DNA of 64,000 bases from Gilliamella apis (GCF_030758615.1 NZ_CP132381.1:682001-746000); one strand, 5' to 3'; numbered from the stretch's first letter, positions 36,790-46,824 are shown. The notes: generated by a model from the letters alone, not told the origin. A program made the numbers and translations.

Positions 36790-38223
36790 TCAATTATCAA
36801 TAACACCCATTTGGATATGATATTTTTTCACTTTATATTGTAATGTCGTTCGTGAGATATTGAGTAATTTTGCTGCAGTAATAATTTTACCATTGGCTTG
36901 ATTTAATGCATCAATGATAAGTTGCTTTTCATAATGTTCAACTTGTTCGATTAGATTATGATTACCCGTTAACTCGTTAATACTTGGTTTTTCTATCTTA
37001 TTTTCAAGTTGATCTTGTGGATAAGGACTATGAATATCAAATAGTTCTTCATCGAGAATAATTTTTTGTAATTCACCAGGTTCATTTTGTAATACCATAC
37101 TACGGACAATCGCATTTTCCAGCATTCGTACATTGCCTGGCCACGGTGCTGACATTAATTGCTGCAACGCATGTTCACTGATACCGGTGATCACTATATT
37201 GACATCAGTTTTATGTTTATCGATAAAATATCGTGCCAATACAGGGATATCTTCTTGTCTTTCCCGTAAGGCTGGAAGTTTGATTAAACCAACATTTAAT
37301 CGATAAAATAAGTCACTGCGCATTTTACCGCTTTTTAACAATTCCGCTGGAGACTCATTCATCGCCGCTACAATTCGTACATCAGCATATTTCTCTTTAT
37401 TTCCACCTAAAGACCAATAGGTTTTTTCTTGCAAAAAGCGTAATAGTTTGCTTTGCATTTCAAGAGGCATAGCGTTGAGTTCATCAAGAAATAAGGTTCC
37501 GCCATTGGCCAGTTCGAGATAACCTTGACGATTTTCAGCACCGGTAAAGGCTCCTTTAACCGTCCCAAATAAAGTACTTTCAATCAATGTGGTTGGTAAA
37601 GCGCTACAGTTTAGTGAAATGAATGCTTTATCTCGGCGTTGACTGGTTTGATGAATTAAGCGAGCAAATAGCTCTTTCCCTGTACCAGTTTCACCAACAA
37701 TTAATACCGGAACATCATTACTACCTAAAATATTAGTTTGATCGATAACCTCTTGCATTTTTTTCGACGCAAAAACAATTTCCGGTAGCGGTTGTTCTTT
37801 ATTGTGATATAACTTTCTATTAAGGCGAAAAACCTGATCTTGCAACTGCCGAACATTGGATATATTTCGACCTATTTCAACTGCGCCGATAATTTCTTTA
37901 TTATGATTATAAAGCGGTACAGTTGTGTGTTGATAATCAACTAATTTACCCACATGATTATAGTAAGTTTGATAGGTATCTTGATATTCTTTACCTTGTA
38001 AAGCTTGTAGCATAGTACTATCTTCTTTTTTCAAATTAGGGTAAACTTTAAGCATTGGTTTACCGATGGCTTGCTCCATTGTATAGCCATCAAGTTCTGC
38101 GCTTTCCTGATTGTAGTAAATATATTTACCTTCTTTATCAATAATAGCCATTGGCTGATGTATTAAATCAAAAAAATGTTTAAATATTTCCAATGCTTGT
38201 AATAATTCAGGATCAATTATCAT
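36790..38223 (-). CDS. PAS-domain sigma-54-dependent activator (RocR/STM2361-like)
   Basis: 477-residue enhancer-binding protein. It has an N-terminal PAS sensor (about 15-120, YIYYNQESAELDGYTMEQAI), an AAA+ domain with Walker A GETGTGKE (177-184), the sigma-54 contact loop GAFTGA (224-229) and LFLDELNAMP, then a Fis-type helix-turn-helix at the end (KIITAAKLLNISRTTLQYKV). No receiver domain, so it senses a ligand and not a phosphorelay. Divergent from the decarboxylase operon that carries a perfect sigma-54 promoter, it is almost certainly that operon's activator. The inducer is probably a basic amino acid, by analogy with RocR. Confidence 0.92.
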   Translation of the reverse strand: MIIDPELLQALEIFKHFFDLIHQPMAIIDKEGKYIYYNQESAELDGYTMEQAIGKPMLKVYPNLKKEDSTMLQALQGKEYQDTYQTYYNHVGKLVDYQHTTVPLYNHNKEIIGAVEIGRNISNVRQLQDQVFRLNRKLYHNKEQPLPEIVFASKKMQEVIDQTNILGSNDVPVLIVGETGTGKELFARLIHQTSQRRDKAFISLNCSALPTTLIESTLFGTVKGAFTGAENRQGYLELANGGTLFLDELNAMPLEMQSKLLRFLQEKTYWSLGGNKEKYADVRIVAAMNESPAELLKSGKMRSDLFYRLNVGLIKLPALRERQEDIPVLARYFIDKHKTDVNIVITGISEHALQQLMSAPWPGNVRMLENAIVRSMVLQNEPGELQKIILDEELFDIHSPYPQDQLENKIEKPSINELTGNHNLIEQVEHYEKQLIIDALNQANGKIITAAKLLNISRTTLQYKVKKYHIQMGVIDN

Positions 38224-38308
38224 GATTCTAAAAACCTTTTTAAAATTGGATTATTGCTAAGTATAGCTAGCGTTGATTTAAATATCTTTCAAGTATTAAT
38301 AAAAATAG

Positions 38309-38324
38309 TGACAAATTTTCGTCA
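38309..38324. promoter_or_regulatory. Candidate activator (enhancer) site
   Basis: TGACAAATTTTCGTCA is an imperfect palindrome with TGAC/GTCA ends, centred about 105 bases upstream of the sigma-54 -12 element. That is the usual distance for an enhancer. It is the best palindrome in the divergent spacer but is a single copy, so confidence is moderate. Confidence 0.4.
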
Positions 38325-38406
38325 GAAAACCATATTTCTTACTAAATGACTAGTATTTTATTTGTAATTATTTCGTTAAGATCTTGATTATTTGTGTTTT
38401 TATAAG

Positions 38407-38423
38407 TTGGCACGTTGATTGCA
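38407..38423 (+). promoter_or_regulatory. Sigma-54 promoter of the decarboxylase-racemase operon
   Basis: TTGGCACGTTGATTGCA matches the consensus TGGCAC-N5-TTGCA exactly. The -24 GG (38409-38410) and -12 GC (38421-38422) have canonical spacing. The predicted start is near 38434, 48 bases before the decarboxylase ATG. Confidence 0.92.
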
Positions 38424-38481
38424 TTGTAAGTGAGTAATCTTTTTACTTACCTTTTTTATGTACTAATTAACTGGAGGTCAT

Positions 38482-39879
38482 ATGTCCGACACAATTATGT
38501 CAAATTATAACAAATTACGTACCGATCTAATAACAAAAGATCGTCGTTTTAGTGCGCAAAACGGCAAACTTTGTTTTGATGGTGTGAATTTGGAAGAATT
38601 AGCAAAGAAATATCCAACACCTTTCTATGTATTTTCTGAAAAAGAAATCGATCGTAATATTCAGGAAATCAAAGATTCGTTTAAAGCTCATCCAAACACA
38701 AAAATTTTCTATGCGTCAAAAACATGTTCAGTAATGGGGGTACTTAAAGCGATTAAAGATGCGGGTATCTATGCAGAAGCGAACTCAATGTTTGAAGTGC
38801 GTAAATGTTTAGAAATTGGTTTCCCTGGTAGCCAAATTGTTTTCAATGGTGTAGTTAAAAAACCGGTAGATTTAGAATTTGCTATTCAAAATGATCTTTA
38901 TATCATCAACGTTGATAGCTTATATGAATTAGATATCATCGATGAAATTTCTCGTCGTTTGAAAAAAATGGCTAATGTTTGTGTGCGTGTTGAGCCAAAT
39001 GTTCCATCTGCTACTCATGCAGAATTAGTTACTGCTTATCATGCTAAATCAGGTATTGATTTAGAACAAGCTGAAGAAACTTGTCGTCGTATTCTTGAAA
39101 TGCCTTATGTACATTTACGTGGTTTACATATGCACGTGGGTGACCAAGTGCCAGAAGCAGAACCATTTGCTAAAGCGACTAAAGTATTAGTTGATGAATC
39201 ACGCCGTTTAGAAGAAGTTTTAGGCATTAAATTTGATTTAATCAACGTTGGTGGTGGTATTCCTGTTCCTTATAAATATGATGATGAAAATGGTAACCCA
39301 TTACAAGACAACATGTATGCAGGTATTACAGCACAAGATTTCGCTGATGCAGTAATTAGTGAAGTTCATAAATGGCGTAAAGACGTTGAAATCTGCATCG
39401 AACCAGGCCGTAAAGTTACCGGTTCAGCAGGTGTACTTTTAACTGAAGTTGCTTGTGAAAAACGTAAAACTAACTACGATTTAGATGGTAACATCGAAGA
39501 ACATGTTGAATGGAAATTTGTTGACGCAGGTTATAGCGTGTTATCTGATAGTCAACATTTTGATTGGTTCTTCTATGTATATGATGCATCAAAAATTACT
39601 GAACAACATGATGAATACATTAAATTAGCTGGTCCATTATGTGATGGTGGTGACTATTTCCATGTCGGTGTTAAAGGTGAAGAATTCTTATTACCTAAAG
39701 ACACTGAGATTGGCGATATCATTGCTTTCCTTGACGCTGGTGCTTATACCATCGAAAGCCAAACGGTTTATAACAATCGCCCACGTACGGCTGTTGTTAT
39801 GATTGATAAAGAAGGCAAAGACCGATTGATTCGCCGTGAAGATACTTACGAGGATATGGTTGGATACGACGTGTATTAA
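38482..39879 (+). CDS. dokD: Fold-type III PLP decarboxylase, D-ornithine/D-lysine decarboxylase-like
   Basis: 465-residue alanine-racemase-fold decarboxylase of the LysA/ODC superfamily. The PLP lysine is Lys80 in [38 protein letters not shown] and the dimer-interface cysteine of [10 protein letters not shown] are present. Salmonella STM2360 (DokD) has the same length, the same cluster partners and a neighbouring sigma-54 activator, and is reported to decarboxylate D-ornithine and D-lysine to putrescine and cadaverine. The symbol is assigned on that basis. Ordinary meso-DAP decarboxylase (LysA) is less likely given its sigma-54 operon. GGAGG precedes the ATG. Confidence 0.75.
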   Translation: MSDTIMSNYNKLRTDLITKDRRFSAQNGKLCFDGVNLEELAKKYPTPFYVFSEKEIDRNIQEIKDSFKAHPNTKIFYASKTCSVMGVLKAIKDAGIYAEANSMFEVRKCLEIGFPGSQIVFNGVVKKPVDLEFAIQNDLYIINVDSLYELDIIDEISRRLKKMANVCVRVEPNVPSATHAELVTAYHAKSGIDLEQAEETCRRILEMPYVHLRGLHMHVGDQVPEAEPFAKATKVLVDESRRLEEVLGIKFDLINVGGGIPVPYKYDDENGNPLQDNMYAGITAQDFADAVISEVHKWRKDVEICIEPGRKVTGSAGVLLTEVACEKRKTNYDLDGNIEEHVEWKFVDAGYSVLSDSQHFDWFFYVYDASKITEQHDEYIKLAGPLCDGGDYFHVGVKGEEFLLPKDTEIGDIIAFLDAGAYTIESQTVYNNRPRTAVVMIDKEGKDRLIRREDTYEDMVGYDVY

Positions 39880-39888
39880 TCATGAGCT

Positions 39889-39913
39889 ATCTGGGGCACT
39901 CAGTGCTCCAGAT
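39889..39913 (+). other. Intercistronic hairpin after the decarboxylase
   Basis: An 11-base-pair stem (ATCTGGGGCAC / GTGCTCCAGAT with one G-T pair) and three-base loop lie between genes 1 and 2 of the operon. There is no T run, so it more likely protects the decarboxylase message than terminates it. Confidence 0.6.
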
Positions 39914-39934
39914 ATAATAATGTGAGGTTATTTT

Positions 39935-41347
39935 ATGAGTGATTCTAAAGATTCAAGTTTACTTGGCATTAAAGACATTGTGTTTATGAATGTCATTGCG
40001 ATTCTAAGTTTACGTCAAATTCCTAATGTTGCTCCTTATGGAGCGTCAGCAATGGTGCTTTGGCTACTTGCTGCATTTTGTCTGTTTTTCCCATTAGCTA
40101 TGGTTTGTGGTGAACTTTCTACTGGTTGGCCTAAAGATGGTGGGATATTTGTCTGGGTAAAAGAAGCGTTTGGTAAACGAATTGGCTGGATAGTAGTCGT
40201 TTGTTTCCTATTCTCATGCGTGCTTTTCTTCCCACTCATGTTGCAATTTGGTTTTACTGCAATTGGTTACATGTTTAGTCCTGAATTAGCACAGAATCAG
40301 GTATTTATTGGTGTTGGTTCCATGGTGGTATTCTGGATCTTAACATTAATGAATATCAAAGGGATGAAATGGACTAAAATTATTAACAGTGTTAGTGCAT
40401 GGTTAGGGGTATTTATTCCTGCTGGTATTATCGTGTTATTAGCTATTGTATGGTTAATGACTGGTCATCCAATGGCAACTGATTATAGTCATGTTAGTGA
40501 TTGGATTCCGGATTTAAGTAGCTGGGATACTATTGTATTTTTATCAAGTATGATGTTCGCTTTTGCTGGACTTGAAGTTGCACCAATGATTGCTGGTCGT
40601 ACTCGTGATCCACAACGAGACTTCCCTAAAGCAATGGCAGTATCTGCAATTGTTATTGTAGGTATCTATATGATCGGTACTTGGGCAATTAATACTTTAT
40701 TACCTGCTGCTGATACTGATATTGTTGCCGGTGTAATGCAAGCGATGGAAGCTGCCGCTGAAGAATTAAATATGCCTTGGTTATTACCTGTAATGGCAAT
40801 TTGTTTATTTTTTGGTGCATTAGGTCAAATTAACTCATGGTTAGTTGGTCCTATCTATATGTTACAAGAAGCATCAAAAGAAGATAACTTACTTGGTGAA
40901 CGTATTGGTCGTTTACATCCAGTATATCAAACACCAGCATTTGCTTTAGTTATCCAAGCGATAATTGTAACGGTACTTTGCTTCTCAACATTTGTATCAC
41001 CAAGTATTGCTGCTGCATATTGGATGTTAACCGCATTAACAACCATTTGTTATTTTATTCCTTACTTAGTAATGTTTATTGCCTATTATCGTTTACGTAT
41101 TACTCAACCTGATGTACCACGTAGCTTTAAGATCCCAGGTAAAGTATTACCAATTGTTTTACCAGGTTTAGGATTCTTATCTACATTATTTGCGGTGATC
41201 TTAGTCTTTATTCCACCAGCACAAATTGATATGGGTGGATATGTTGAGTATATCGCTAAAATTGTTGGTGGTGCAGTGCTTGCAATTGTGTTAGCTGAAT
41301 GGATATACCATCGCGCACAAAAACGTAATCGCTTGCAACAACAATAA
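39935..41347 (+). CDS. APC-family amino-acid antiporter or permease
   Basis: 470-residue inner-membrane protein with about twelve hydrophobic segments, starting SLLGIKDIVFMNVIAILSLR and containing CGELSTGWPKDGGIFVWVKEAFG, the helix-2/3 region of the glutamate:GABA-type antiporter branch of APC. Being second in the decarboxylase operon, it plausibly exchanges the amino-acid substrate for its amine product, or imports the substrate. A relative is STM2358 in the Salmonella cluster. AGGTTA-type Shine-Dalgarno is weak. Confidence 0.85.
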   Translation: MSDSKDSSLLGIKDIVFMNVIAILSLRQIPNVAPYGASAMVLWLLAAFCLFFPLAMVCGELSTGWPKDGGIFVWVKEAFGKRIGWIVVVCFLFSCVLFFPLMLQFGFTAIGYMFSPELAQNQVFIGVGSMVVFWILTLMNIKGMKWTKIINSVSAWLGVFIPAGIIVLLAIVWLMTGHPMATDYSHVSDWIPDLSSWDTIVFLSSMMFAFAGLEVAPMIAGRTRDPQRDFPKAMAVSAIVIVGIYMIGTWAINTLLPAADTDIVAGVMQAMEAAAEELNMPWLLPVMAICLFFGALGQINSWLVGPIYMLQEASKEDNLLGERIGRLHPVYQTPAFALVIQAIIVTVLCFSTFVSPSIAAAYWMLTALTTICYFIPYLVMFIAYYRLRITQPDVPRSFKIPGKVLPIVLPGLGFLSTLFAVILVFIPPAQIDMGGYVEYIAKIVGGAVLAIVLAEWIYHRAQKRNRLQQQ

Positions 41348-41365
41348 GATATAGAGGAGTAATTT

Positions 41366-42472
41366 ATGTACAAACCTATATTAGAAATTGATTTAGGTAA
41401 ATTAAAAGACAATGCTCGTGTTGAAAAAGAGCTATTAGCTAAACACGGCATTGAAGTTATGGCTGTAAATAAAGTTTTTGATGGTTGCGTTGAAACTGCC
41501 AAAGCAGTGCTTGATGGTGGTATTGATGTTATTGCTGAATCAAGAACCTACAATTTGAAGAAACTTAAAGATGCATTAAATTGTAAAACTTGTCTATTAC
41601 GCAGCCCTTGTTTAAGTGAAATCAGTGAAGTTGTTAAGTATGCTGATATCAGTTTAAACAGTGAAAAACAAGTTATTCAAGCACTTTCTGATGAAGCGGT
41701 AAAACAGCAAAAAGTCCATCAAGTTTTATTAATGGTGGATATGGGGGATTTACGCGAAGGGATTTGGTTTGAACATGTAGACGATATTATTGAAACGGTC
41801 AAACTGATCCTTTCTTTACCCGGTGTTGAGCTTTATGGGCTTGGTACTAACTTTAACTGCTATGGAACTGTGCTACCGACAGTGAAAAATGGCGTAGATT
41901 TTTTACACATAGCACGCAAAGTTGAAGAAGCTTGTAATATCAAGATCAAATATCTATCTGCTGGTAACTGTACTAGTTACCATCTGCTTGATAAAGGGAT
42001 CTGGCCAGAAGGACTTAATCACATCCGTATTGGTGGTTTACATGAGTTTGGTATTGAGTATGTCGATATGAAATATCTTGATGAGTTTCATCACTCAAAC
42101 AAACCGGTCGAGAAAGCTTGTAGTGACATGTATAAATTATATGCACAAGTTATCGAACTTAATAGTAAACCTACCGTGCCTGTTGGTGAATTAGGTGTTG
42201 ATGCCTTTTTGAACAGCAAAACTTTTGTTGATCACGGTACTCGTAAACGAGCTTTGCTTGCTTTTGGTCGTCAAGATGTGCCGGCGGAAAACTGTGTACC
42301 GGTTAATGATAACATTACGGTATTAGGTCAAACGAGTGATCATACTATCGTTGATATTGAAGATGTTTCTGAAACATTGCGAGTTGGCGATATGATCGTT
42401 TTTGAGCTTGATTACACAGCTCTGCTTATGGCTTGCCAAACCAACGGCGTAGAAAAACGATTTGTTTATTAA
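41366..42472 (+). CDS. Alanine-racemase-fold amino-acid racemase, ornithine racemase (Orr)-like
   Basis: 368-residue PLP enzyme with the N-terminal TIM barrel of alanine racemase. The Schiff-base lysine is Lys36 in VMAVNKVFDG. It lacks the typical alanine racemase AYGHG pattern and instead resembles Orr/YhfX-type enzymes (GLGTNFNCYG, LSAGNCTSYHLL). In this operon it would interconvert L- and D-ornithine or lysine to feed the D-specific decarboxylase. GAGGAG precedes the ATG, 18 bases after the permease. Confidence 0.8.
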   Translation: MYKPILEIDLGKLKDNARVEKELLAKHGIEVMAVNKVFDGCVETAKAVLDGGIDVIAESRTYNLKKLKDALNCKTCLLRSPCLSEISEVVKYADISLNSEKQVIQALSDEAVKQQKVHQVLLMVDMGDLREGIWFEHVDDIIETVKLILSLPGVELYGLGTNFNCYGTVLPTVKNGVDFLHIARKVEEACNIKIKYLSAGNCTSYHLLDKGIWPEGLNHIRIGGLHEFGIEYVDMKYLDEFHHSNKPVEKACSDMYKLYAQVIELNSKPTVPVGELGVDAFLNSKTFVDHGTRKRALLAFGRQDVPAENCVPVNDNITVLGQTSDHTIVDIEDVSETLRVGDMIVFELDYTALLMACQTNGVEKRFVY

Positions 42473-42481
42473 TATATAACT

Positions 42482-42501
42482 GCTGCTGGGCAACCAGCAG
42501 C
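42482..42501 (+). other. Intercistronic hairpin with GCAA tetraloop
   Basis: GCTGCTGG-GCAA-CCAGCAGC is a perfect eight-base-pair stem closed by a GNRA-type loop, ten bases after the racemase stop and before the last gene. A stability or processing element is likely, since no T run follows. Confidence 0.65.
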
Positions 42502-42526
42502 TATTATTGATTACTAGGCGGTTTAC

Positions 42527-43930
42527 ATGGCAACATCAGAACCTCAAGAAAGTCCTTATCCCAGTACTTTAAAGAAAAACTTAAAGAATCGTCATTTATT
42601 GATGATTTCATTAGGTGGTTCAATTGGTACAGGATTATTTATTGGTATTGCAGCGCCACTTAGCACTGTTGGGCCTTTAGGGACCATTATCGCTTATCTA
42701 CTTGCCGGCAGTATTATGCTGTCTACCATGCTTTGCTTAGGTGAACTTTCTTGCGCATTCCCTCATGCAGGGTCTTTCCAGCATTATGCATTAATGTTTA
42801 TTCCACATCCTATTTGGAGTTATACTATTGGCTGGTTATATTGGTTAAGTTGGGTACTATCTATGGCTGCTGACTTAACAGCGGCGTCTATGATTGCTCA
42901 TCAAGTTTTTTCCTCTATTCCTATCTACATTCTTAGTCTAATTATTCTAACCGTTATCACTTGTGTTCATTTAACCTCTGTTCGAGCTTTTGGTGAAAGT
43001 GAATATTGGTTTTCAACAATCAAGGTATTAGCCATTATTACGTTTATAGCAGTTGGTATATATCTACTTTATCAACAATATAATCAAACACATGTGTTAC
43101 CAACTTTTAAGACAGAGCAGGGCTGGTTTCCTAATGGATTTTTATCAATCTTTGTTTGTATGACTATTGTGACTTATTCATTTCAGGGGGTTGAATTAAT
43201 TGGTAGTGCCGCAGGTGAAGCGCAATCACCCCAAACTGTTTTGCCTAAAATTATCACCGGTGTGGCGTTTCGGATAATTTTGTTTTATGTGTTAGCAATA
43301 GCCGTGTTAGCACTGGTATATCCCTATGGTACAACACATGATGAAATTAGCCCATTTGTTTGGGTATTCAATAAAGCGGGGATAACCTTTGCATCGTATG
43401 CAATGCTGTTCGTTATATTTTGTGCTGCGATTTCGGCTGCTAATTCGGCAGTTTATGCTAGTTCTAGAATGTTATGGTCGATGGCTCAGGATAATTTAGC
43501 ACCAAAATATTTCTCAGAAGTGAATAAACGTGGCGTGCCAACCAAAGGAATATTGTTTATTGCTATTATTGCTTTAGTTTCGCTATTTTCTAAGTATATC
43601 GCAGCTGAAAAATTATACCTCTATTTAGTAGCAAGTACTGGGCAAGTTGGTTGTTTTGCTTGGATTATTATTGCTTGGTGTCAGTATCAATTTCGGAAAG
43701 GAGTAAATGAAGGTAAATATAGTAAAGATATGATTAAATTTAAATCCCCACTATTTCCTTGGTTAGCGATAATATCTATTACCGTTAACATTGTTATTAT
43801 TGTTGGGGTCTGGTTTGGTGAATCAGGACATTTTATTTTATTATCTGAGGTAATCTTAATTTTTGTTATCTTGAGTACGTACTACTTTTTTAAAAAACGA
43901 AAAGTTAAGTTGGATAACCAAATAGATTAA
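42527..43930 (+). CDS. APC-family amino-acid permease (AAT type)
   Basis: 467-residue permease with about twelve membrane segments. It begins LKNRHLLMISLGGSIGTGLFIG, the AAT-branch signature shared with LysP and related proton symporters, and contains SFQGVELIGSAAGEAQSPQTVLPK. As the last gene of the sigma-54 operon it is probably the importer of the basic amino acid substrate, leaving exchange to the other permease. The Shine-Dalgarno is weak (TAGGCGG). Confidence 0.85.
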   Translation: MATSEPQESPYPSTLKKNLKNRHLLMISLGGSIGTGLFIGIAAPLSTVGPLGTIIAYLLAGSIMLSTMLCLGELSCAFPHAGSFQHYALMFIPHPIWSYTIGWLYWLSWVLSMAADLTAASMIAHQVFSSIPIYILSLIILTVITCVHLTSVRAFGESEYWFSTIKVLAIITFIAVGIYLLYQQYNQTHVLPTFKTEQGWFPNGFLSIFVCMTIVTYSFQGVELIGSAAGEAQSPQTVLPKIITGVAFRIILFYVLAIAVLALVYPYGTTHDEISPFVWVFNKAGITFASYAMLFVIFCAAISAANSAVYASSRMLWSMAQDNLAPKYFSEVNKRGVPTKGILFIAIIALVSLFSKYIAAEKLYLYLVASTGQVGCFAWIIIAWCQYQFRKGVNEGKYSKDMIKFKSPLFPWLAIISITVNIVIIVGVWFGESGHFILLSEVILIFVILSTYYFFKKRKVKLDNQID

Positions 43931-43945
43931 TCATATTCATTATAT

Positions 43946-43982
43946 ATGTAATCACCTAATGATTAATTATCGGTGATTACAT
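43946..43982. terminator. Hairpin between the permease and marC-family gene
   Basis: Stem ATGTAATCACC / GGTGATTACAT, 15-base loop, between convergent genes. A T run is missing, so it is scored as a probable, possibly Rho-assisted, end point. Confidence 0.5.
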
Positions 43983-44046
43983 ACAATCAAATATTAATAT
44001 TTGCTGACAATACACAAATTCTATTTCTAACCTATTGTTAGCCAAA

Positions 44047-44652
44047 TTATTTTAAGAATGCGGAGACACCTGTAAATACCACTTGCGCTGCAATAGCCGA
44101 TATTAATAACCCCGTTAGTTTTGATAGAATAGCAATACCTGTATTTTTTAATACTTTAGCAATGCTTTTAGCGCATAATAGCATGGCATAAATACCACTA
44201 GAGGCAATTAGTAGAGAAATTGCACCAATCAAATTTTGCATAATACCAACTGAACTTGTGCCCATTACAATAATTGTACCGATTGATGCCGGCCCCATAC
44301 ATAATGGTATTGCTAGTGGTACGACACTAATATCATCATCGTCACTATGAATTTTATTTTTTTCCGGTGAATCATTCATTAAAGCAACAGCGGTAATAAA
44401 TAATAATGCTCCCGAGCCAATTCTAAACGCATCAAGTGTAAAACCGAACACACTAAACATGGCATTACCAAAAAAGAATAGCACAATACCAATAATAAAT
44501 ACTGCACAAGATGTTTTTAATGCTATTTTGCGACGTTGTGCTTCATCATATTGTTTGGTGCCACTTAAAAATGCACTTAACACTGCTGGTGGCGTCATCA
44601 ATGCGAATAACTTGGTTGTGGTGGCAAGAATCTCAACAAGATAGTTATCCAT
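44047..44652 (-). CDS. MarC-family integral membrane protein
   Basis: 201 residues and six hydrophobic segments with the family's FALMTPPAVLSAFLS near the start and PLAIPLCMGPASIGTIIVM in the middle. The family includes E. coli YhgN, YchE and MarC. Despite the name it has no proven role in antibiotic resistance. Single gene, convergent with the permease, no obvious partner. Confidence 0.88.
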   Translation of the reverse strand: MDNYLVEILATTTKLFALMTPPAVLSAFLSGTKQYDEAQRRKIALKTSCAVFIIGIVLFFFGNAMFSVFGFTLDAFRIGSGALLFITAVALMNDSPEKNKIHSDDDDISVVPLAIPLCMGPASIGTIIVMGTSSVGIMQNLIGAISLLIASSGIYAMLLCAKSIAKVLKNTGIAILSKLTGLLISAIAAQVVFTGVSAFLK

Positions 44653-44734
44653 TATGTTACCTTTTATATCATTTAGATATTACTTGAATTGTGTCAACGA
44701 TTGTTGGCGGGAATGAACATTTACTATACACATA

Positions 44735-44759
44735 AAAACGGTCACCATAAAGGTGACCA
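44735..44759 (-). terminator. Terminator of the rpsP-rimM-trmD-rplS operon
   Basis: On the minus strand GGTCACC-TTTAT-GGTGACC is followed by G and a run of T, 51 bases after the rplS stop. Confidence 0.88.
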
Positions 44760-44809
44760 TTTTAATTGGATATATTTTAATTAGTTTATTAAATATGAAC
44801 CAATTGGAA

Positions 44810-45160
44810 TTAGTTAAGGCGCTCTTTGATACGAGCTGCTTTACCACGAAGTTCGCGTAAGTAGTAAAGTTTAGCTTGACGTACTTGACCACGACGTTTC
44901 ACAGTAATTGAATCAACAATTGGTGAGTGAGTTTGGAATACTCGTTCAACACCTTCGCCATTCGAAATTTTACGTACTGTAAATGCAGAATGTAAACCAC
45001 GATTACGAATTGCTACAACTACACCTTCATATGCTTGAAGACGTTTTTTGTTACCTTCAACAACCCATACTTTAACTTCTACCGTATCACCCGGGCGAAA
45101 AGACGGGATGTCTTTTTTCATTTGTTCTTGTTCTAATTGCTGAATAATTGCATTTTTCAT
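44810..45160 (-). CDS. rplS: 50S ribosomal protein L19
   Basis: 116-residue large-subunit protein at the 30S-50S interface. [25 protein letters not shown] and the end [23 protein letters not shown] are diagnostic. It is the last gene of the conserved rpsP-rimM-trmD-rplS operon. Confidence 0.98.
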   Translation of the reverse strand: MKNAIIQQLEQEQMKKDIPSFRPGDTVEVKVWVVEGNKKRLQAYEGVVVAIRNRGLHSAFTVRKISNGEGVERVFQTHSPIVDSITVKRRGQVRQAKLYYLRELRGKAARIKERLN

Positions 45161-45191
45161 AATTTTGTCTCTTACTAGTTATACTGAAATA

Positions 45192-45944
45192 TTATTGGCT
45201 CGGTTTATCATTATATTCCTGTTGGAATTCAGTGAGTAAACGTTGCTCTTCATCAGTCAGAGCTAGATTTTCAAGAAGATCTTCTCTTCTCAACCAAGTT
45301 CGTCCTAGTGATTGTTTTAATCGCCAACGACGAATCGCTTCATGGTGACCAGACATTAATACATCGGGCACCGCCATTCCATCTAACACCTCTGGACGAG
45401 TATAGTGTGGGCAATCAAGTAAACCGTTAGCAAAAGAGTCTTCTTCTGCTGATGATTCATGATTTAACACTCCAGGGATAAACCTTGCTAATGCATCAAT
45501 CATTGTCATCGCCGGTAATTCACCGCCACTTAACACGTAATCCCCAATTGACCATTCTTCATCAATTTCGGTTTGGATAACGCGTTCATCTATACCTTCG
45601 TATCGTCCACAAATCAAAATCAATTTTTGATATTGTGACAACTCGCAAACTCCCTGTTGGTTTAATTTGCGCCCTTGTGGAGAAAGATAGATTACTTTAG
45701 TATCTTCACCTGCTACAGCTTTGGCTGCATGAATCGCATCTCTAAGTGGTTGTACCATCATTAACATGCCTGGACCTCCACCATAAGGCCTATCATCGAC
45801 AGTCTTATGCTTATCATGCGCAAAATCGCGCGGGTTCCAATAATCTACTGTTAACAGCCCATTTTTAACGGCTCGACCAGTTACGCCATAACAGGTAATA
45901 GCTTGGAACATTTCGGGAAAAAGGCTAATTACGCCAATCCACAT
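45192..45944 (-). CDS. trmD: tRNA (guanine37-N1)-methyltransferase
   Basis: 250-residue SPOUT-class enzyme that methylates G37 of tRNAs reading CNN codons with SAM, preventing +1 frameshifts. Seen are [43 protein letters not shown] and the trefoil-knot segment [16 protein letters not shown] with the following RFIPGVLNH. It sits 31 bases upstream of rplS. Confidence 0.98.
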   Translation of the reverse strand: MWIGVISLFPEMFQAITCYGVTGRAVKNGLLTVDYWNPRDFAHDKHKTVDDRPYGGGPGMLMMVQPLRDAIHAAKAVAGEDTKVIYLSPQGRKLNQQGVCELSQYQKLILICGRYEGIDERVIQTEIDEEWSIGDYVLSGGELPAMTMIDALARFIPGVLNHESSAEEDSFANGLLDCPHYTRPEVLDGMAVPDVLMSGHHEAIRRWRLKQSLGRTWLRREDLLENLALTDEEQRLLTEFQQEYNDKPSQ

Positions 45945-45960
45945 ATTCTTACCTTACCAA

Positions 45961-46491
45961 TTAAAATGCAGGATCCCAATCGACCACAATCATTTTTGTT
46001 GTTAAATCAACTTGTTTAATAAATTGTTCTTCAACAAAAGGGATTAAACGTTCTGTTGCTCCAAATGCATCTTTTAGATTTGCTTTAACAACCAATACAT
46101 CATTAGAACCGGTTTCCATTAAATCAGTTACCTGACCTAAGTCATAACCATTAACTGTTTTTACTCGACAGCCAATCAAATCTTTCCAATAAAAATCACC
46201 TTGATTTAGTTCAGGCAATTTCTCAGCATCAACAAATACTTCAGCATTCGTTAACGCATTAGCTTGGTCGCGATCATCAACGCCTTTGAGTTTAACAATC
46301 ATGTCCTGATTATGAGGTTTAAAGCTCTCAACGACTACTTCTTGCCATTTACCAGCACGCTGGATATACCAAGGTTTGTAATCAAAAATACTATCTGGAA
46401 ATTCTGTAAACGAAAAAATCCTGAGCCATCCACGAATGCCGTAGCTTGAACCAAGTTTACCCACAACAATTAGATTCTCAGTATTCATCAT
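45961..46491 (-). CDS. rimM: 16S rRNA processing protein RimM
   Basis: About 176 residues. Assists late 30S maturation, binding S19. N-terminal RimM domain [22 protein letters not shown], then PRC-barrel [23 protein letters not shown] and [12 protein letters not shown]. Three consecutive start codons (GTG 46494, ATG 46491, ATG 46488) precede the conserved part and no good Shine-Dalgarno decides between them. The operon context favours coupling from rpsP. Confidence 0.95.
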   Translation of the reverse strand: MMNTENLIVVGKLGSSYGIRGWLRIFSFTEFPDSIFDYKPWYIQRAGKWQEVVVESFKPHNQDMIVKLKGVDDRDQANALTNAEVFVDAEKLPELNQGDFYWKDLIGCRVKTVNGYDLGQVTDLMETGSNDVLVVKANLKDAFGATERLIPFVEEQFIKQVDLTTKMIVVDWDPAF

Positions 46492-46510
46492 CACAGTTAC
46501 TATTACTTAA

Positions 46511-46759
46511 TTAAGCAGCTTTTTGTGCTTGTTTGATCAATGCATTAACACGATCAGAAACAGTTGCACCTAAACCAACCCAATGATTTACGCGATCAAG
46601 ATCTAAACGTAATTCTTCTGCTTTACCTTGTGCAATTGGATTAAAAAAGCCAACGCGTTCAATAAAACGACCATCACGTGGGTTACGGCTATCAGTGACA
46701 ACTACTTGATAAAAAGGGCGCTTTTTAGAGCCACCACGAGCTAAACGAATAGTTACCAT
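46511..46759 (-). CDS. rpsP: 30S ribosomal protein S16
   Basis: 82-residue small-subunit protein ([35 protein letters not shown]). First gene of the operon, preceded by AGAGGA and a strong promoter. Confidence 0.98.
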   Translation of the reverse strand: MVTIRLARGGSKKRPFYQVVVTDSRNPRDGRFIERVGFFNPIAQGKAEELRLDLDRVNHWVGLGATVSDRVNALIKQAQKAA

Positions 46760-46824
46760 AACATCCTCTTAAATTAAAAAATAATCTTTCTTTTGCCCAA
46801 CATGGACAAAATCAAAGCCCCAGA

